A stretch of DNA of 33,439 nt from an uncultured Gammaproteobacteria bacterium (GTDB lineage: Bacteria > Pseudomonadota > Gammaproteobacteria > Pseudomonadales > Porticoccaceae), in contig CAJXRS010000023.1 of assembly GCA_913060555.1 (NCBI GenBank), forward strand, positions 1 through 33,439. Direction: 5' to 3'. The first letter of the stretch is position 1, and each line of letters begins with the position of its first letter. This document shows positions 26,334-33,439 of this stretch, one piece after another. The position numbers were made by a program, and so were the translations under genes. Below the pieces are notes generated by a model. The model had not been told where the DNA came from. It did not search any database and was given only the letters and a program-made list of their open reading frames with translations.

Positions 26334-27230
26334 ATGAATCTGGCGGATAAACTCATCATTGCGATTTCCTCACGGGTGCTGTTCGACCTTCGGGAGAGCC
26401 ATGAAATTTACGAAAAACAGGGCATTGCGGCTTATTCCGAATATCAGATCGCGCATGAGGAGGAGGTGCTGAGGCCCGGCGAGGCCCTGCCTCTGGTGCA
26501 AAAGCTGCTGCGCATCAATGAATCGCTGCCGGCGGGCAAGGGTGTCGAGATCGTCCTCTTGTCACGCAACTCGGCGGATACCGGTTTGCGGATCTTCAAT
26601 TCCATCGAACACTATGGCCTGGATATCTCCCGCGCTGCCTTCTGCGGTGGCCGCAGCCCCTATCGCTATGTGGGGGCCTTTGGCTGCGATCTGTTTCTTT
26701 CCACCCACGCGGATGACGTGCGCAGCGCCCTGGAGCACGGGGTCGCGGCTGCGACCCTGCTACCGTCCAGCCAGACGCTGAACGATACCGATGAAGTGCG
26801 CTTCGCCTTCGACGGCGATGCGGTGCTGTTTTCCGACGAGGCCGAGCGCATCTTTCAGGAGCAGGGACTGGAGGCTTTTGCGGCCAGCGAAAAGGCCGCC
26901 GCACGGCGGCCCCTGAGCGGCGGGCCGTTCAAGAACTTCCTGCTCGCGCTCCATCGGCTGCAGGCGGAGTTTCCTCCGGGAACCGGTCCGATTCGCACCG
27001 CCCTGGTGACCGCCCGCTCGGCACCGGCCCATCAGCGGGTGGTGCTGACCCTGCGCGACTGGAATATCCGCATCGATGAGTCTCTGTTCCTGGGCGGTCT
27101 CGAGAAGGGCGAATTTCTGCGCGCCTATGGCGCCGATGTGTTCTTCGACGACCAGCAGCGCCATTGCGATTCGGCCAGCGGGCATGTCGCCACTGGCCAT
27201 GTTCCCCACGGTGTCACCAATCGCGCCTAG
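26334..27230 (+). CDS. 5'-nucleotidase (cytosolic NT5C1-like family)
   Basis: A 298-residue protein of the 5'-nucleotidase family related to vertebrate cytosolic 5'-nucleotidase I. These are HAD-fold enzymes that dephosphorylate AMP or other nucleoside monophosphates. Family landmarks include the N-terminal I-A-I-S-S-R-V-L-F-D-L block with the catalytic Asp, I-V-L-L-S-R-N-S-x-D-T-G-L-R-I-F-N-S near 73-90, F-D-G-D-A-V-L-F-S-D near 157-166, and F-L-G-G-L-x-K-G-x-F-L near 250. The C-terminal F-F-D-D-Q carries the metal-binding acidic pair. No signal peptide, so cytoplasmic. No clear ribosome-binding site. It stands alone. Confidence 0.88.
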   Translation: MNLADKLIIAISSRVLFDLRESHEIYEKQGIAAYSEYQIAHEEEVLRPGEALPLVQKLLRINESLPAGKGVEIVLLSRNSADTGLRIFNSIEHYGLDISRAAFCGGRSPYRYVGAFGCDLFLSTHADDVRSALEHGVAAATLLPSSQTLNDTDEVRFAFDGDAVLFSDEAERIFQEQGLEAFAASEKAAARRPLSGGPFKNFLLALHRLQAEFPPGTGPIRTALVTARSAPAHQRVVLTLRDWNIRIDESLFLGGLEKGEFLRAYGADVFFDDQQRHCDSASGHVATGHVPHGVTNRA

Positions 27231-27292
27231 CGGCCCACTAGTCGGCGCCCTCGTTCGATACGCTGCCGGTGGCGGGCCACTGGCGGGGCTCT

Positions 27293-27318
27293 CTATGTTT
27301 GAACGCTATGTTTGAACG
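27293..27318 (+). repeat. Perfect 13-bp tandem repeat upstream of cysB
   Basis: Two adjacent copies of CTATGTTTGAACG (27293-27305, 27306-27318). The first TTGAAC (27299-27304) stands 17 bp before a TATGTA (27322-27327), so it could act as a weak -35/-10 pair. A duplicated element here could serve as paired binding sites for CysB autoregulation, which is known in enterobacteria. Confidence 0.6.
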
Positions 27319-27324
27319 GAATAT

Positions 27325-27348
27325 GTAATTGTGTTTTTATGCAATTAC
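27325..27348 (+). promoter_or_regulatory. Inverted repeat in the cysB leader
   Basis: GTAATTG and CAATTAC (27325-27331, 27342-27348) form a 7-bp inverted repeat spanning an AT-rich spacer, 33 bp before the cysB start. LysR-type regulators bind AT-rich dyads of this sort, so an autoregulatory operator is possible. This is inference from position and symmetry only. Confidence 0.35.
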
Positions 27349-27353
27349 CATGA

Positions 27354-28355
<1,002 letters not shown>

Positions 28356-28368
28356 GTACGCTACAGGC

Positions 28369-28395
28369 AAAAAAAGCCCCGCTGGCGCGGGGCTT
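28369..28395 (-). terminator. Rho-independent terminator for cysH
   Basis: AAGCCCCGC / GCGGGGCTT makes a 9-bp stem with loop TGGC. On the minus strand it is followed by a run of seven T (plus strand A-run 28369-28375), so it terminates cysH about 28 bp after its stop. The lack of a T-run on the plus side makes it weaker for cysB. Confidence 0.9.
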
Positions 28396-28422
28396 GTTGG
28401 CTGGTGGTGGCGGCGCTGAGGC

Positions 28423-29151
28423 TCAGGACTCGATATTGACCGCGTGCAGGCCGCATTCCTTCTTGGTCGCCTCTTCCCACCACCAGCGGCCTTCGCGCTC
28501 GTGCTGGCCGGGGCCGACCGGGCGGGTGCAGGGCTCGCAGCCGATGCTGAGGAAGCCGCGGTCGTGCAGTTCGTTGTAGGGCACCTGGTTGTCGCGGATA
28601 TAGCGCCACACCTGCTGGGAAGACCAGTGCGCCAGCGGGTTGAACTTGGTCAGGGTGCCGCCTTCGCGGGCGAAGGCTCTGTCGTCCTGGATCACCGGGA
28701 TTTCGGCACGGGTATTGGGACTCTGGTCCTTGCGCTGGCCGGTGATCCAGGCGTCCAGCCCGGCGAGTTTGCGCCGCAGCGGGCCGATCTTGCGGATGCC
28801 GCAGCACTCCTTGTGACCATCCCGGTAAAAGCTGAACAGGCCCTTTTCGCGCACCAGGGCCTGCACCGCTTCGGCCTCCGGATACATGATCTCGATGGCG
28901 ATGCCGTAGTGCTCGCGGACGCGGTCCATAAAGCGGTAGGTCTCGGGGTGGAGGCGCCCGGTATCGAGGGAAAACACCTGGATGTCCTTGCGGATCCGAT
29001 ACGCCATGTCGACCAGCACCACGTCCTCGGCACCGCTGAAGGAGATCGCGATATTGTCGAACTGCTGCAGTGCGTAGCCGAGAATGTCCTGCGGCGCCTG
29101 GTTGGCGAGGCTGGCGTCGATATCGACGAGATCGAGTGCCTGGCTGCCCAT
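28423..29151 (-). CDS. cysH: Phosphoadenylyl/adenylyl-sulfate reductase CysH ([4Fe-4S] APS-reductase type)
   Basis: Reduces activated sulfate to sulfite in assimilation. The 242-residue protein has S-F-S-G-A-E-D (PP-loop, near 37-43), D-T-G-R-L-H-P-E-T, and both cysteine pairs K-E-C-C-G and G-C-E-P-C-T-R-P. These pairs ligate a [4Fe-4S] cluster and mark enzymes that accept APS rather than PAPS. The C-terminal K-K-E-C-G-L-H carries the catalytic Cys. AGGAG lies about 9 nt before the ATG. Sulfate activation genes are not in the window. Upstream, 29213-29250 is unusually AT-rich, with TTATTC and TATAAA elements that may form the CysB-controlled promoter (low certainty). Confidence 0.95.
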   Translation of the reverse strand: MGSQALDLVDIDASLANQAPQDILGYALQQFDNIAISFSGAEDVVLVDMAYRIRKDIQVFSLDTGRLHPETYRFMDRVREHYGIAIEIMYPEAEAVQALVREKGLFSFYRDGHKECCGIRKIGPLRRKLAGLDAWITGQRKDQSPNTRAEIPVIQDDRAFAREGGTLTKFNPLAHWSSQQVWRYIRDNQVPYNELHDRGFLSIGCEPCTRPVGPGQHEREGRWWWEEATKKECGLHAVNIES

Positions 29152-29261
29152 AGCTGTGCTCCTGCTCTACGTAGTTTAGGAGTGCAGCCTAGCAAAGCCC
29201 GGACTTGCTGAAAAAGAATAAAGCGTCATATTTTTATAAGGAAAAACTCATTCTGGGCCGG

Positions 29262-29320
29262 TCTTCAGGGTCTTCAGGGTCTTCAGGGTCTTCAGGGTCT
29301 TCAGGGTCTTCAGGGTCTTC
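29262..29320. repeat. 9-bp tandem repeat array, six copies plus partial
   Basis: Six perfect consecutive copies of TCTTCAGGG (29262-29315) plus TCTTC. The array covers the last codons and stop of the luciferase-like gene on the minus strand, whose TGA is contributed by the repeat unit (AGACCCTGA), and extends into its 3' untranslated region toward cysH. Confidence 0.95.
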
Positions 29321-30245
29321 CCAGCGCAATCTCCGCCGCCTGCGGCAGTACTTCGTCGATCAGCTGCCGACTGTGTTCGAGCAGTTCGGCGTCGCTGCCG
29401 GCCAGCGGCCGGAGGATGAACTTGGCGATGCCGTGCTCGGCGTAGGCGGCGATGGTGGACAGGATTTCTGTCCTGCCCACGGCGATCAGATGGCGGAGAT
29501 CGACATCCGGGAGGGCGGTGCGGAAACGGGCGAGTTCCCGCTGGCACACCGCGTCGTCCCGGGAGCCGAAATACACGAAGAACCCGGTGCCGAAGTGTTC
29601 CGGGTCGATCGAGCGCCCCGTCTCCGCGAGCGCGGCGACGATGCGGCGTCGTGTGCGGCCGGCGCGCTCCGGAGGCTCCAGACCTGCCTGCCAACCGGTG
29701 CCGAAACGTGCGGTGCGGCGGATCGCCGCCGCGCTGCTGCCGCCGATCCACAACGGCAGCGGCTGCTGCACCGGCAGGGGACTGATCACCGCCTTGTGGT
29801 AGCGGTGATACTCGCCGGCGGTGCTTACGCGTTCGCCGCGCCAGAGCCGGGAGATGATGTCGAGTGCCTCATCCGTGCGCCGGCCGCGGCCGCGGGTTTC
29901 GCGGCCGGTGGCCGCCCATTCGGGCGCCGTATCGGTGCCAATGCCGAAGGCCGGCAGCAGGCGGCCGCCGCTGAGAAAGTCGATGGTCGCGCACTGCTTG
30001 GCCAGCACCAGGGGATCGCGCAGCGCCACCGAGGCCACATTCATACCGAATTTGAGGCGGCGGGTGGCGCCGGCGATGGCGGCCAGCGCGGTCATGCATT
30101 CCAGGAAGGGCTCCTCCGACACCAGGCGGTCGGTCTGCCACAGGGAGTCCACGCCGCCCGCTTCGCAGAGCTCGACCCAGCGCCAGAAGTTGTCGGTCTC
30201 CTGGAACGGAAACCGTGCCATGCCCAGGCCGACGCCGATGCCCAT
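29310..30245 (-). CDS. LLM class (luciferase-like) flavin-dependent oxidoreductase
   Basis: A 311-residue TIM-barrel monooxygenase-like protein. Family features are V-E-L-C-E-A-G-G-V-D-S-L-W-Q-T-D near 24-39, G-M-N-V-A-S-V-A-L-R-D-P near 67-78, I-D-F-L-S-G-G-R-L near 88-96, a G-I-G segment, and P-L-W-I-G-G-S-S near 162-169. These bind FMN or F420; the sequence alone does not decide which, but FMN is more usual in proteobacteria. It begins 3 bp after the stop of another LLM gene, so the two are surely cotranscribed and may form a heterodimer or act in one pathway. Its stop lies in the 9-bp repeat array. Confidence 0.85.
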   Translation of the reverse strand: MGIGVGLGMARFPFQETDNFWRWVELCEAGGVDSLWQTDRLVSEEPFLECMTALAAIAGATRRLKFGMNVASVALRDPLVLAKQCATIDFLSGGRLLPAFGIGTDTAPEWAATGRETRGRGRRTDEALDIISRLWRGERVSTAGEYHRYHKAVISPLPVQQPLPLWIGGSSAAAIRRTARFGTGWQAGLEPPERAGRTRRRIVAALAETGRSIDPEHFGTGFFVYFGSRDDAVCQRELARFRTALPDVDLRHLIAVGRTEILSTIAAYAEHGIAKFILRPLAGSDAELLEHSRQLIDEVLPQAAEIALGRP

Positions 30246-30248
30246 GGC

Positions 30249-31241
30249 CTAGAACCCGAAGCGGTCGGCGGCGAAGGCCGCCAGGGTGGCCTCCGGCGCG
30301 GCGCCGGGCAGGGGGGCGATGATCTGGGTGTGGATGCCTGTCTCGGCATCGGCGGCGATCCGCTCCCGGCATTCCTCGGCGCTGCCGATCACCGCGATCT
30401 CGTCGACCATGGCGTCGCTCAGCGCGCCCGCGGTGCGCTGTCGGTCGCGCGCCGCCCAGCCGGCGGCGATCTCTGTGGCCGCCTGCGGATGGCCGGCCCA
30501 GTCGAGGAAATGGTTGTAGACCGGGTTGGCGTAGTAGGGCGCGAAGGCGGCGCGGAAGCGCTCGCGGGCGGCGGCCTTGTCGTCGGTGACCAGCACCATG
30601 GCGCGGTTGACGACTTCCACCGAGCGCCAGTCCTTGCCGGCCCGCTCGGCCCCGATGCGCAGGTGATCGAGGATCTTCGGCAGCGCCGTACGCGGCCACA
30701 GATTGATGATCACCCCGTCGCCAACTTCGGCGGCCATCTCGATCATTTTCGGCCGCAGGGCGGCGAGATAGATGGGCGGCGGCTCGGCCAGGGGTTCCTG
30801 CCGGTAATTGCGGCTGCGCAGGCCGTCGCGGTCGAAATTGGTCTTTTCGCCGCGCAGCATGGCGCGCACCAGCAGGGCGGTATTCCGCACCCGAGTGAGG
30901 GGCTTGTCGAAGTCCACGCCATGCCAGTCGATCATCATGGTCTGGCTGGAGGCGCCGAGCCCGAGGACGAAACGCCCGGGCAACAGTTGGCCGAGGGCGT
31001 TGGCCGTGGCCGCGAGCACCGCGGGCGTGCGCGTGAACACCGGCGTCACCGCCACCCCGATGCGCAGGCGTTGGCTGATGCCGGCCAGCGCAGCGGCGGT
31101 GGTCAGCGCGTCCGGAGCGCCGGCGTCGGCGAACCAGGCATCGTCATAGCCGGCAGCTTCGGCCCAGCGCACACGCTCCAGGGTGTCGGCGACCCTGGGG
31201 CCGGCGGGCAGGGTGACGGCAATGCGCTTGGGCAAGGTCAT
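30249..31241 (-). CDS. LLM class (luciferase-like) flavin-dependent oxidoreductase
   Basis: A 330-residue member of the same superfamily as its downstream neighbour but a different subgroup. It has W-A-E-A-A-G-Y-D-D-A-W-F-A-D near 26-39, G-V-A-V-T-P-V-F-T-R-T-P near 62-73, A-L-G-Q-L-L-P-G-R-F-V-L-G-L-G near 82-96, P-P-I-Y-L-A-A-L-R-P-K near 154-164, and G-D-G-V-I-I-N near 173-179. It resembles mer-like/F420-dependent reductase subgroups. First gene of the minus-strand pair. Divergent from the phosphotransferase gene, with 88 bp between. Substrate unknown. Confidence 0.85.
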   Translation of the reverse strand: MTLPKRIAVTLPAGPRVADTLERVRWAEAAGYDDAWFADAGAPDALTTAAALAGISQRLRIGVAVTPVFTRTPAVLAATANALGQLLPGRFVLGLGASSQTMMIDWHGVDFDKPLTRVRNTALLVRAMLRGEKTNFDRDGLRSRNYRQEPLAEPPPIYLAALRPKMIEMAAEVGDGVIINLWPRTALPKILDHLRIGAERAGKDWRSVEVVNRAMVLVTDDKAAARERFRAAFAPYYANPVYNHFLDWAGHPQAATEIAAGWAARDRQRTAGALSDAMVDEIAVIGSAEECRERIAADAETGIHTQIIAPLPGAAPEATLAAFAADRFGF

Positions 31242-31329
31242 GGGCGGGACTCCTCCGCTGGTCAGTCTGACATTTTGCCGGGGCCGGGCTCAACCGGTAA
31301 GCTTGATCGATTACTCGGAGGAACTATCG

Positions 31330-32382
31330 ATGGCGGAGCTCACGCCGGTCCGCAGTGGCCACGAATTCGACGAAGACGCGCTCGCCCGCTTTCTGGCAGA
31401 GCAGGTAACAGGCTTTAGCGGCCCGTTGCGGGTGCAGCAGTTCGAGGGCGGGCAGAGCAATCCCACCTTCATGCTGGAGGCGCCCTCCGGCCGCTACGTG
31501 CTGCGCAAGCAGCCACCGGGCAAGCTGCTGCCCTCGGCCCATCAGGTGGATCGCGAATACCGGGTGATGAAGGCCCTGGCCGACACCCAGGTGCCGGTGC
31601 CGAAGATGCTCGCGCTCTGCGAAGACCCCGCGGTGATCGGCACCAAGTTCTATGTGATGGAGGCGATGGAAGGGCGGATTTTCGAGCGCACCCTCATGGA
31701 GGAGGCGCCGGTGGAGCAGCGCCGTGCCTTGTGGCGCGATCTGGTGCGGGTGCTGGCGGCCCTGCATGCGGTCGACTACCAGGCCGTGGGCCTGGGCGAC
31801 TACGGCCGGCCGGGCAACTACTACGAGCGCCAGGTGGCGCGCTGGAGCAAGCAGTATCAGGCCGCCAGAACCGAGCAGCTGGACAGTATGGAGCGGCTGC
31901 TGGAGTGGGTGCCGGCCCATATTCCGCCGACCGGCCCCACCTGCATCGCCCACGGCGACTACCGGGTGCAGAACATCATGTTTCATCCCACCGAGCCGCG
32001 GGTGGTGGCAGTGCTCGACTGGGAACTGTCGACGCTGGGTGACCCGCTGGCCGACCTCGGTTATCTGTGCATGGAGTACAACGCCGATTTTTCCGGCGAG
32101 GCCACCCTGAGACGCCCCGCGGCGGAGCTTGCCGAGTTGGGGCTGCCCACTCAGGAGGAAGTGCTCGACTGGTATTGCGCGGATTCGGGCCGTACGCGGA
32201 TCGATGACTGGGCGTTCTATGTCGCCTACAACCTGTTCCGCTCCGCGGCCATCGTGCAGGGGGTCTACAAACGCGGCCTGGACGGTAACGCCAGCTCGGC
32301 CAAGGCGCTGGAGTACAAGGACGAGTGCCGCAACCGCGCGGATCGCGCCTGGGTCATCGCCCGTGCCATGGACGCCGGTTAG
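31330..32382 (+). CDS. Phosphotransferase family protein (APH/choline-kinase fold, ACAD10/11 N-domain-like)
   Basis: A 350-residue kinase-fold protein of the aminoglycoside phosphotransferase superfamily. It belongs to the group that in eukaryotes is fused to acyl-CoA dehydrogenases ACAD10/11. Motifs are G-G-Q-S-N-P-T near 41-47 (nucleotide loop), Y-V-L-R-K-Q-P-P-G with the ATP lysine near 60, catalytic H-G-D-Y-R-V-Q-N at 208-215, and metal-binding D-W-E at 230-232, then L-G-D-P-L-A-D-L-G. Such proteins phosphorylate small hydroxylated substrates such as 4-hydroxy acyl-CoAs, not necessarily antibiotics. GGAGG lies 8 nt before the ATG. Confidence 0.9.
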   Translation: MAELTPVRSGHEFDEDALARFLAEQVTGFSGPLRVQQFEGGQSNPTFMLEAPSGRYVLRKQPPGKLLPSAHQVDREYRVMKALADTQVPVPKMLALCEDPAVIGTKFYVMEAMEGRIFERTLMEEAPVEQRRALWRDLVRVLAALHAVDYQAVGLGDYGRPGNYYERQVARWSKQYQAARTEQLDSMERLLEWVPAHIPPTGPTCIAHGDYRVQNIMFHPTEPRVVAVLDWELSTLGDPLADLGYLCMEYNADFSGEATLRRPAAELAELGLPTQEEVLDWYCADSGRTRIDDWAFYVAYNLFRSAAIVQGVYKRGLDGNASSAKALEYKDECRNRADRAWVIARAMDAG

Positions 32383-32392
32383 CGCCGCGGCG

Positions 32393-33238
32393 ATGGCCGG
32401 AGATCGCCCCCTGCAATGTCTCTACCCCGAGCCCGGAGCGCGGCCGCTGGCGGGTCTCTATCTGGATCCGGGATGGCGCGCGGCGGCCCAGGCGGGCCCC
32501 GAGGGCTGTTTCGTGTATGCCAACTATGTGGCGAGTCTCGACGGCCGCATCGCGGTTGCGGCTGGCGCCGGGGAGCCCTTGCAGGTGCCGGCGGCGATCG
32601 CCAACGCCCGGGACTGGCGCCTTTACCTGGAGCTGGCGGCGCAGGCCGATGTGCTGCTGGTCAGCGGCCGCTATGTGCGCGAACTGGCGGCCGGGACCGC
32701 CCAGGCGGACTTTGCCCTGGGCGAGGATGCGCCGGCCGACCTGCTCGAATTCCGCCGCTCCCTGGGGCTGGCGTCACGGCCGGCGATTGCGGTGTTGAGC
32801 GCCAGCCTGGAGCTGCCCATTGAGCCCCTTGAACGGGCGCGGAGACAACGTCGCGTACTGGTGTTGACCCGGCGGGGAGCATCGACGCGGCATCGGCGAG
32901 CGTTGGCCGCGGCAGAGGTAGAAGTACTCGATATAGCGGGCCGCGAGCAGGCCGTGGGTTTGCTCGCCGCGCTGGCCGGACGGGATCTGCGGTATGTGTA
33001 CGCGGTCGCCGGACCCGGGGTGCTGCGCACCCTGGTCGCCGCAGATCGCCTGAACCGCCTGTACCTGACCACGGTGTTCCGGCTGCTGGGCGGCGATGCT
33101 ATCGCCACCCTGCTGCGCGGCGATGCACTCCAGCCCCCCACCCGGTTCCGACTTCGCGAGGCCTATCTCGATCAGTCCCCGGACGTATCCGAACCGCCGC
33201 AGCTGATGCAGGTCTTCGACGTCTCCCGGGTTGTCTGA
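32393..33238 (+). CDS. RibD C-terminal / dihydrofolate-reductase-fold family protein
   Basis: A 281-residue protein with the RibD_C (5-amino-6-(5-phosphoribosylamino)uracil reductase) fold. Features are V-Y-A-N-Y-V-A-S-L-D-G-R-I-A near 41-54, the D-W-R-L-Y-L-E-L-A-A-Q-A-D-V-L-L-V-S-G-R block near 79-97, and a glycine-rich V-A-G-P-G-V-L nucleotide motif near 205. The deaminase half of bifunctional RibD is absent and no other riboflavin genes are near, so it is a stand-alone NADPH-dependent reductase of uncertain substrate. The ATG at 32393 is 10 bp after the phosphotransferase stop; cotranscription is likely. Confidence 0.8.
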   Translation: MAGDRPLQCLYPEPGARPLAGLYLDPGWRAAAQAGPEGCFVYANYVASLDGRIAVAAGAGEPLQVPAAIANARDWRLYLELAAQADVLLVSGRYVRELAAGTAQADFALGEDAPADLLEFRRSLGLASRPAIAVLSASLELPIEPLERARRQRRVLVLTRRGASTRHRRALAAAEVEVLDIAGREQAVGLLAALAGRDLRYVYAVAGPGVLRTLVAADRLNRLYLTTVFRLLGGDAIATLLRGDALQPPTRFRLREAYLDQSPDVSEPPQLMQVFDVSRVV

Positions 33239-33330
33239 AGCCGCTGACCCCGTTGGACGGCGCGACAATCAAGGTGAGAACAGCGCCGGTCACGGCAAAA
33301 GGTTCGCCTTCACCGGCATGCTCGTGCAAC

Positions 33331-33348
33331 ATCCGGGCTAGCCCGGAT
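33331..33348. repeat. 18-bp perfect palindrome, hairpin-forming
   Basis: ATCCGGGCTAGCCCGGAT equals its own reverse complement and is followed by TTT on the plus strand. It may act as a terminator for the RibD-like gene, but the stem leaves almost no loop. Its right arm also starts the IS-like end that follows, so the symmetry may have been created or used by that insertion. Confidence 0.6.
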
Positions 33349-33439
33349 TTTGCACCAAGGTAGGTAGAAAAACGGCGGAAGGTCCTTGAAAATAAGGGTG
33401 TCGAGACCTCAAGGACAAGAACCTCCGCCGTGACAAAAT
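33340..33439 (+). mobile_element. Probable left end of an IS1380-family element (cut by window edge)
   Basis: From about 33341 the sequence GCCCGGATTTTGCACCAAGG resembles the terminal repeat of IS1380-type elements. A dyad follows: GGCGGAAGGTCCTTG (33374-33388) against CAAGGACAAGAACCTCCGCC. At 33430 a GTG with AAGGA 15 nt upstream opens a frame starting M-T-K, the common start of IS1380 transposases. Only the first three codons are inside the window, so family assignment rests on memory of the end sequence and start. Confidence 0.45.

Noticed and set aside
29262-29320. CRISPR array
   Set aside because: Units are 9 bp and contiguous with no spacers; it is a simple tandem repeat.
29205-31418. 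A 737-codon open frame on the plus strand opposite the LLM genes
   Set aside because: It is antisense to two clear LLM proteins, has no recognisable domain and only reflects high GC content.
31330-32382. Aminoglycoside resistance kinase
   Set aside because: The sequence matches the ACAD10/11-like phosphotransferase group, and nothing nearby suggests a resistance element.

Overview
The window is GC-rich, densely coding DNA from a bacterium, most likely a gammaproteobacterium. Pointers are a CysB with the usual 324-residue length, QueD and ThiE proteins close to the enterobacterial versions, an MltF-type transglycosylase, a CmpX-like mechanosensitive channel and a CCA-encoding tRNA-Arg. A BCCT osmolyte carrier, an ectoine-type catabolic cluster and a mechanosensitive channel fit a moderately halophilic or marine lifestyle. 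This is inference; no rRNA or other phylogenetic marker is present.

Layout. (1) 5-1923: a CHAD-domain protein, convergent with a small minus-strand operon queD - DUF503 - thpR. (2) 2335-6850: a plus-strand operon of BCCT carrier, outer-membrane porin-like protein and an orphan PotD-type periplasmic binding protein, one transport component for each layer of the envelope. (3) 7267-12434: a minus-strand operon of an M20 deacetylase, an EctB-like aminotransferase, a DoeA-like pseudo-M24 hydrolase and an aldehyde dehydrogenase. Together these match the four steps ectoine -> N-acetyl-diaminobutyrate -> diaminobutyrate -> aspartate semialdehyde -> aspartate. (4) 12596-19157: a TPP riboswitch followed by thiC, thiO, thiS, thiG, a thiD-thiE fusion and a thiF-rhodanese fusion, covering most of thiamine phosphate synthesis. 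(5) 19201-20371: a crotonase, a small unknown ORF and tRNA-Arg(TCG). (6) 20372-26333: a patchwork holding remnants of IS3 (three fragments) and IS256 elements and a broken rhodanese gene. It also holds intact genes (a sterol-desaturase-like hydroxylase and a mechanosensitive channel) and an mltF gene interrupted by one in-frame TGA. (7) 26334-29151: a 5'-nucleotidase, then cysB and cysH in convergent orientation, the sulfate-assimilation regulator beside a target-pathway enzyme. (8) 29262-33238: two luciferase-like flavin oxidoreductases with a 9-bp tandem repeat at the 3' end, an APH-like phosphotransferase and a stand-alone RibD C-terminal reductase. (9) The last ~100 bases look like the left end of an IS1380-type element.

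The best candidates for something undescribed are the envelope-spanning BCCT/porin/binding-protein module and its convergent partner, the ectoine-type cluster, which uses an EctB-type (normally biosynthetic) aminotransferase and a hydrolase lacking every canonical M24 metal ligand. The most clear-cut local oddities are the mltF nonsense codon at a position that is Trp in the family, the rhodanese gene that has lost exactly its catalytic loop, and an ORF whose stop codon lies inside tRNA-Arg.
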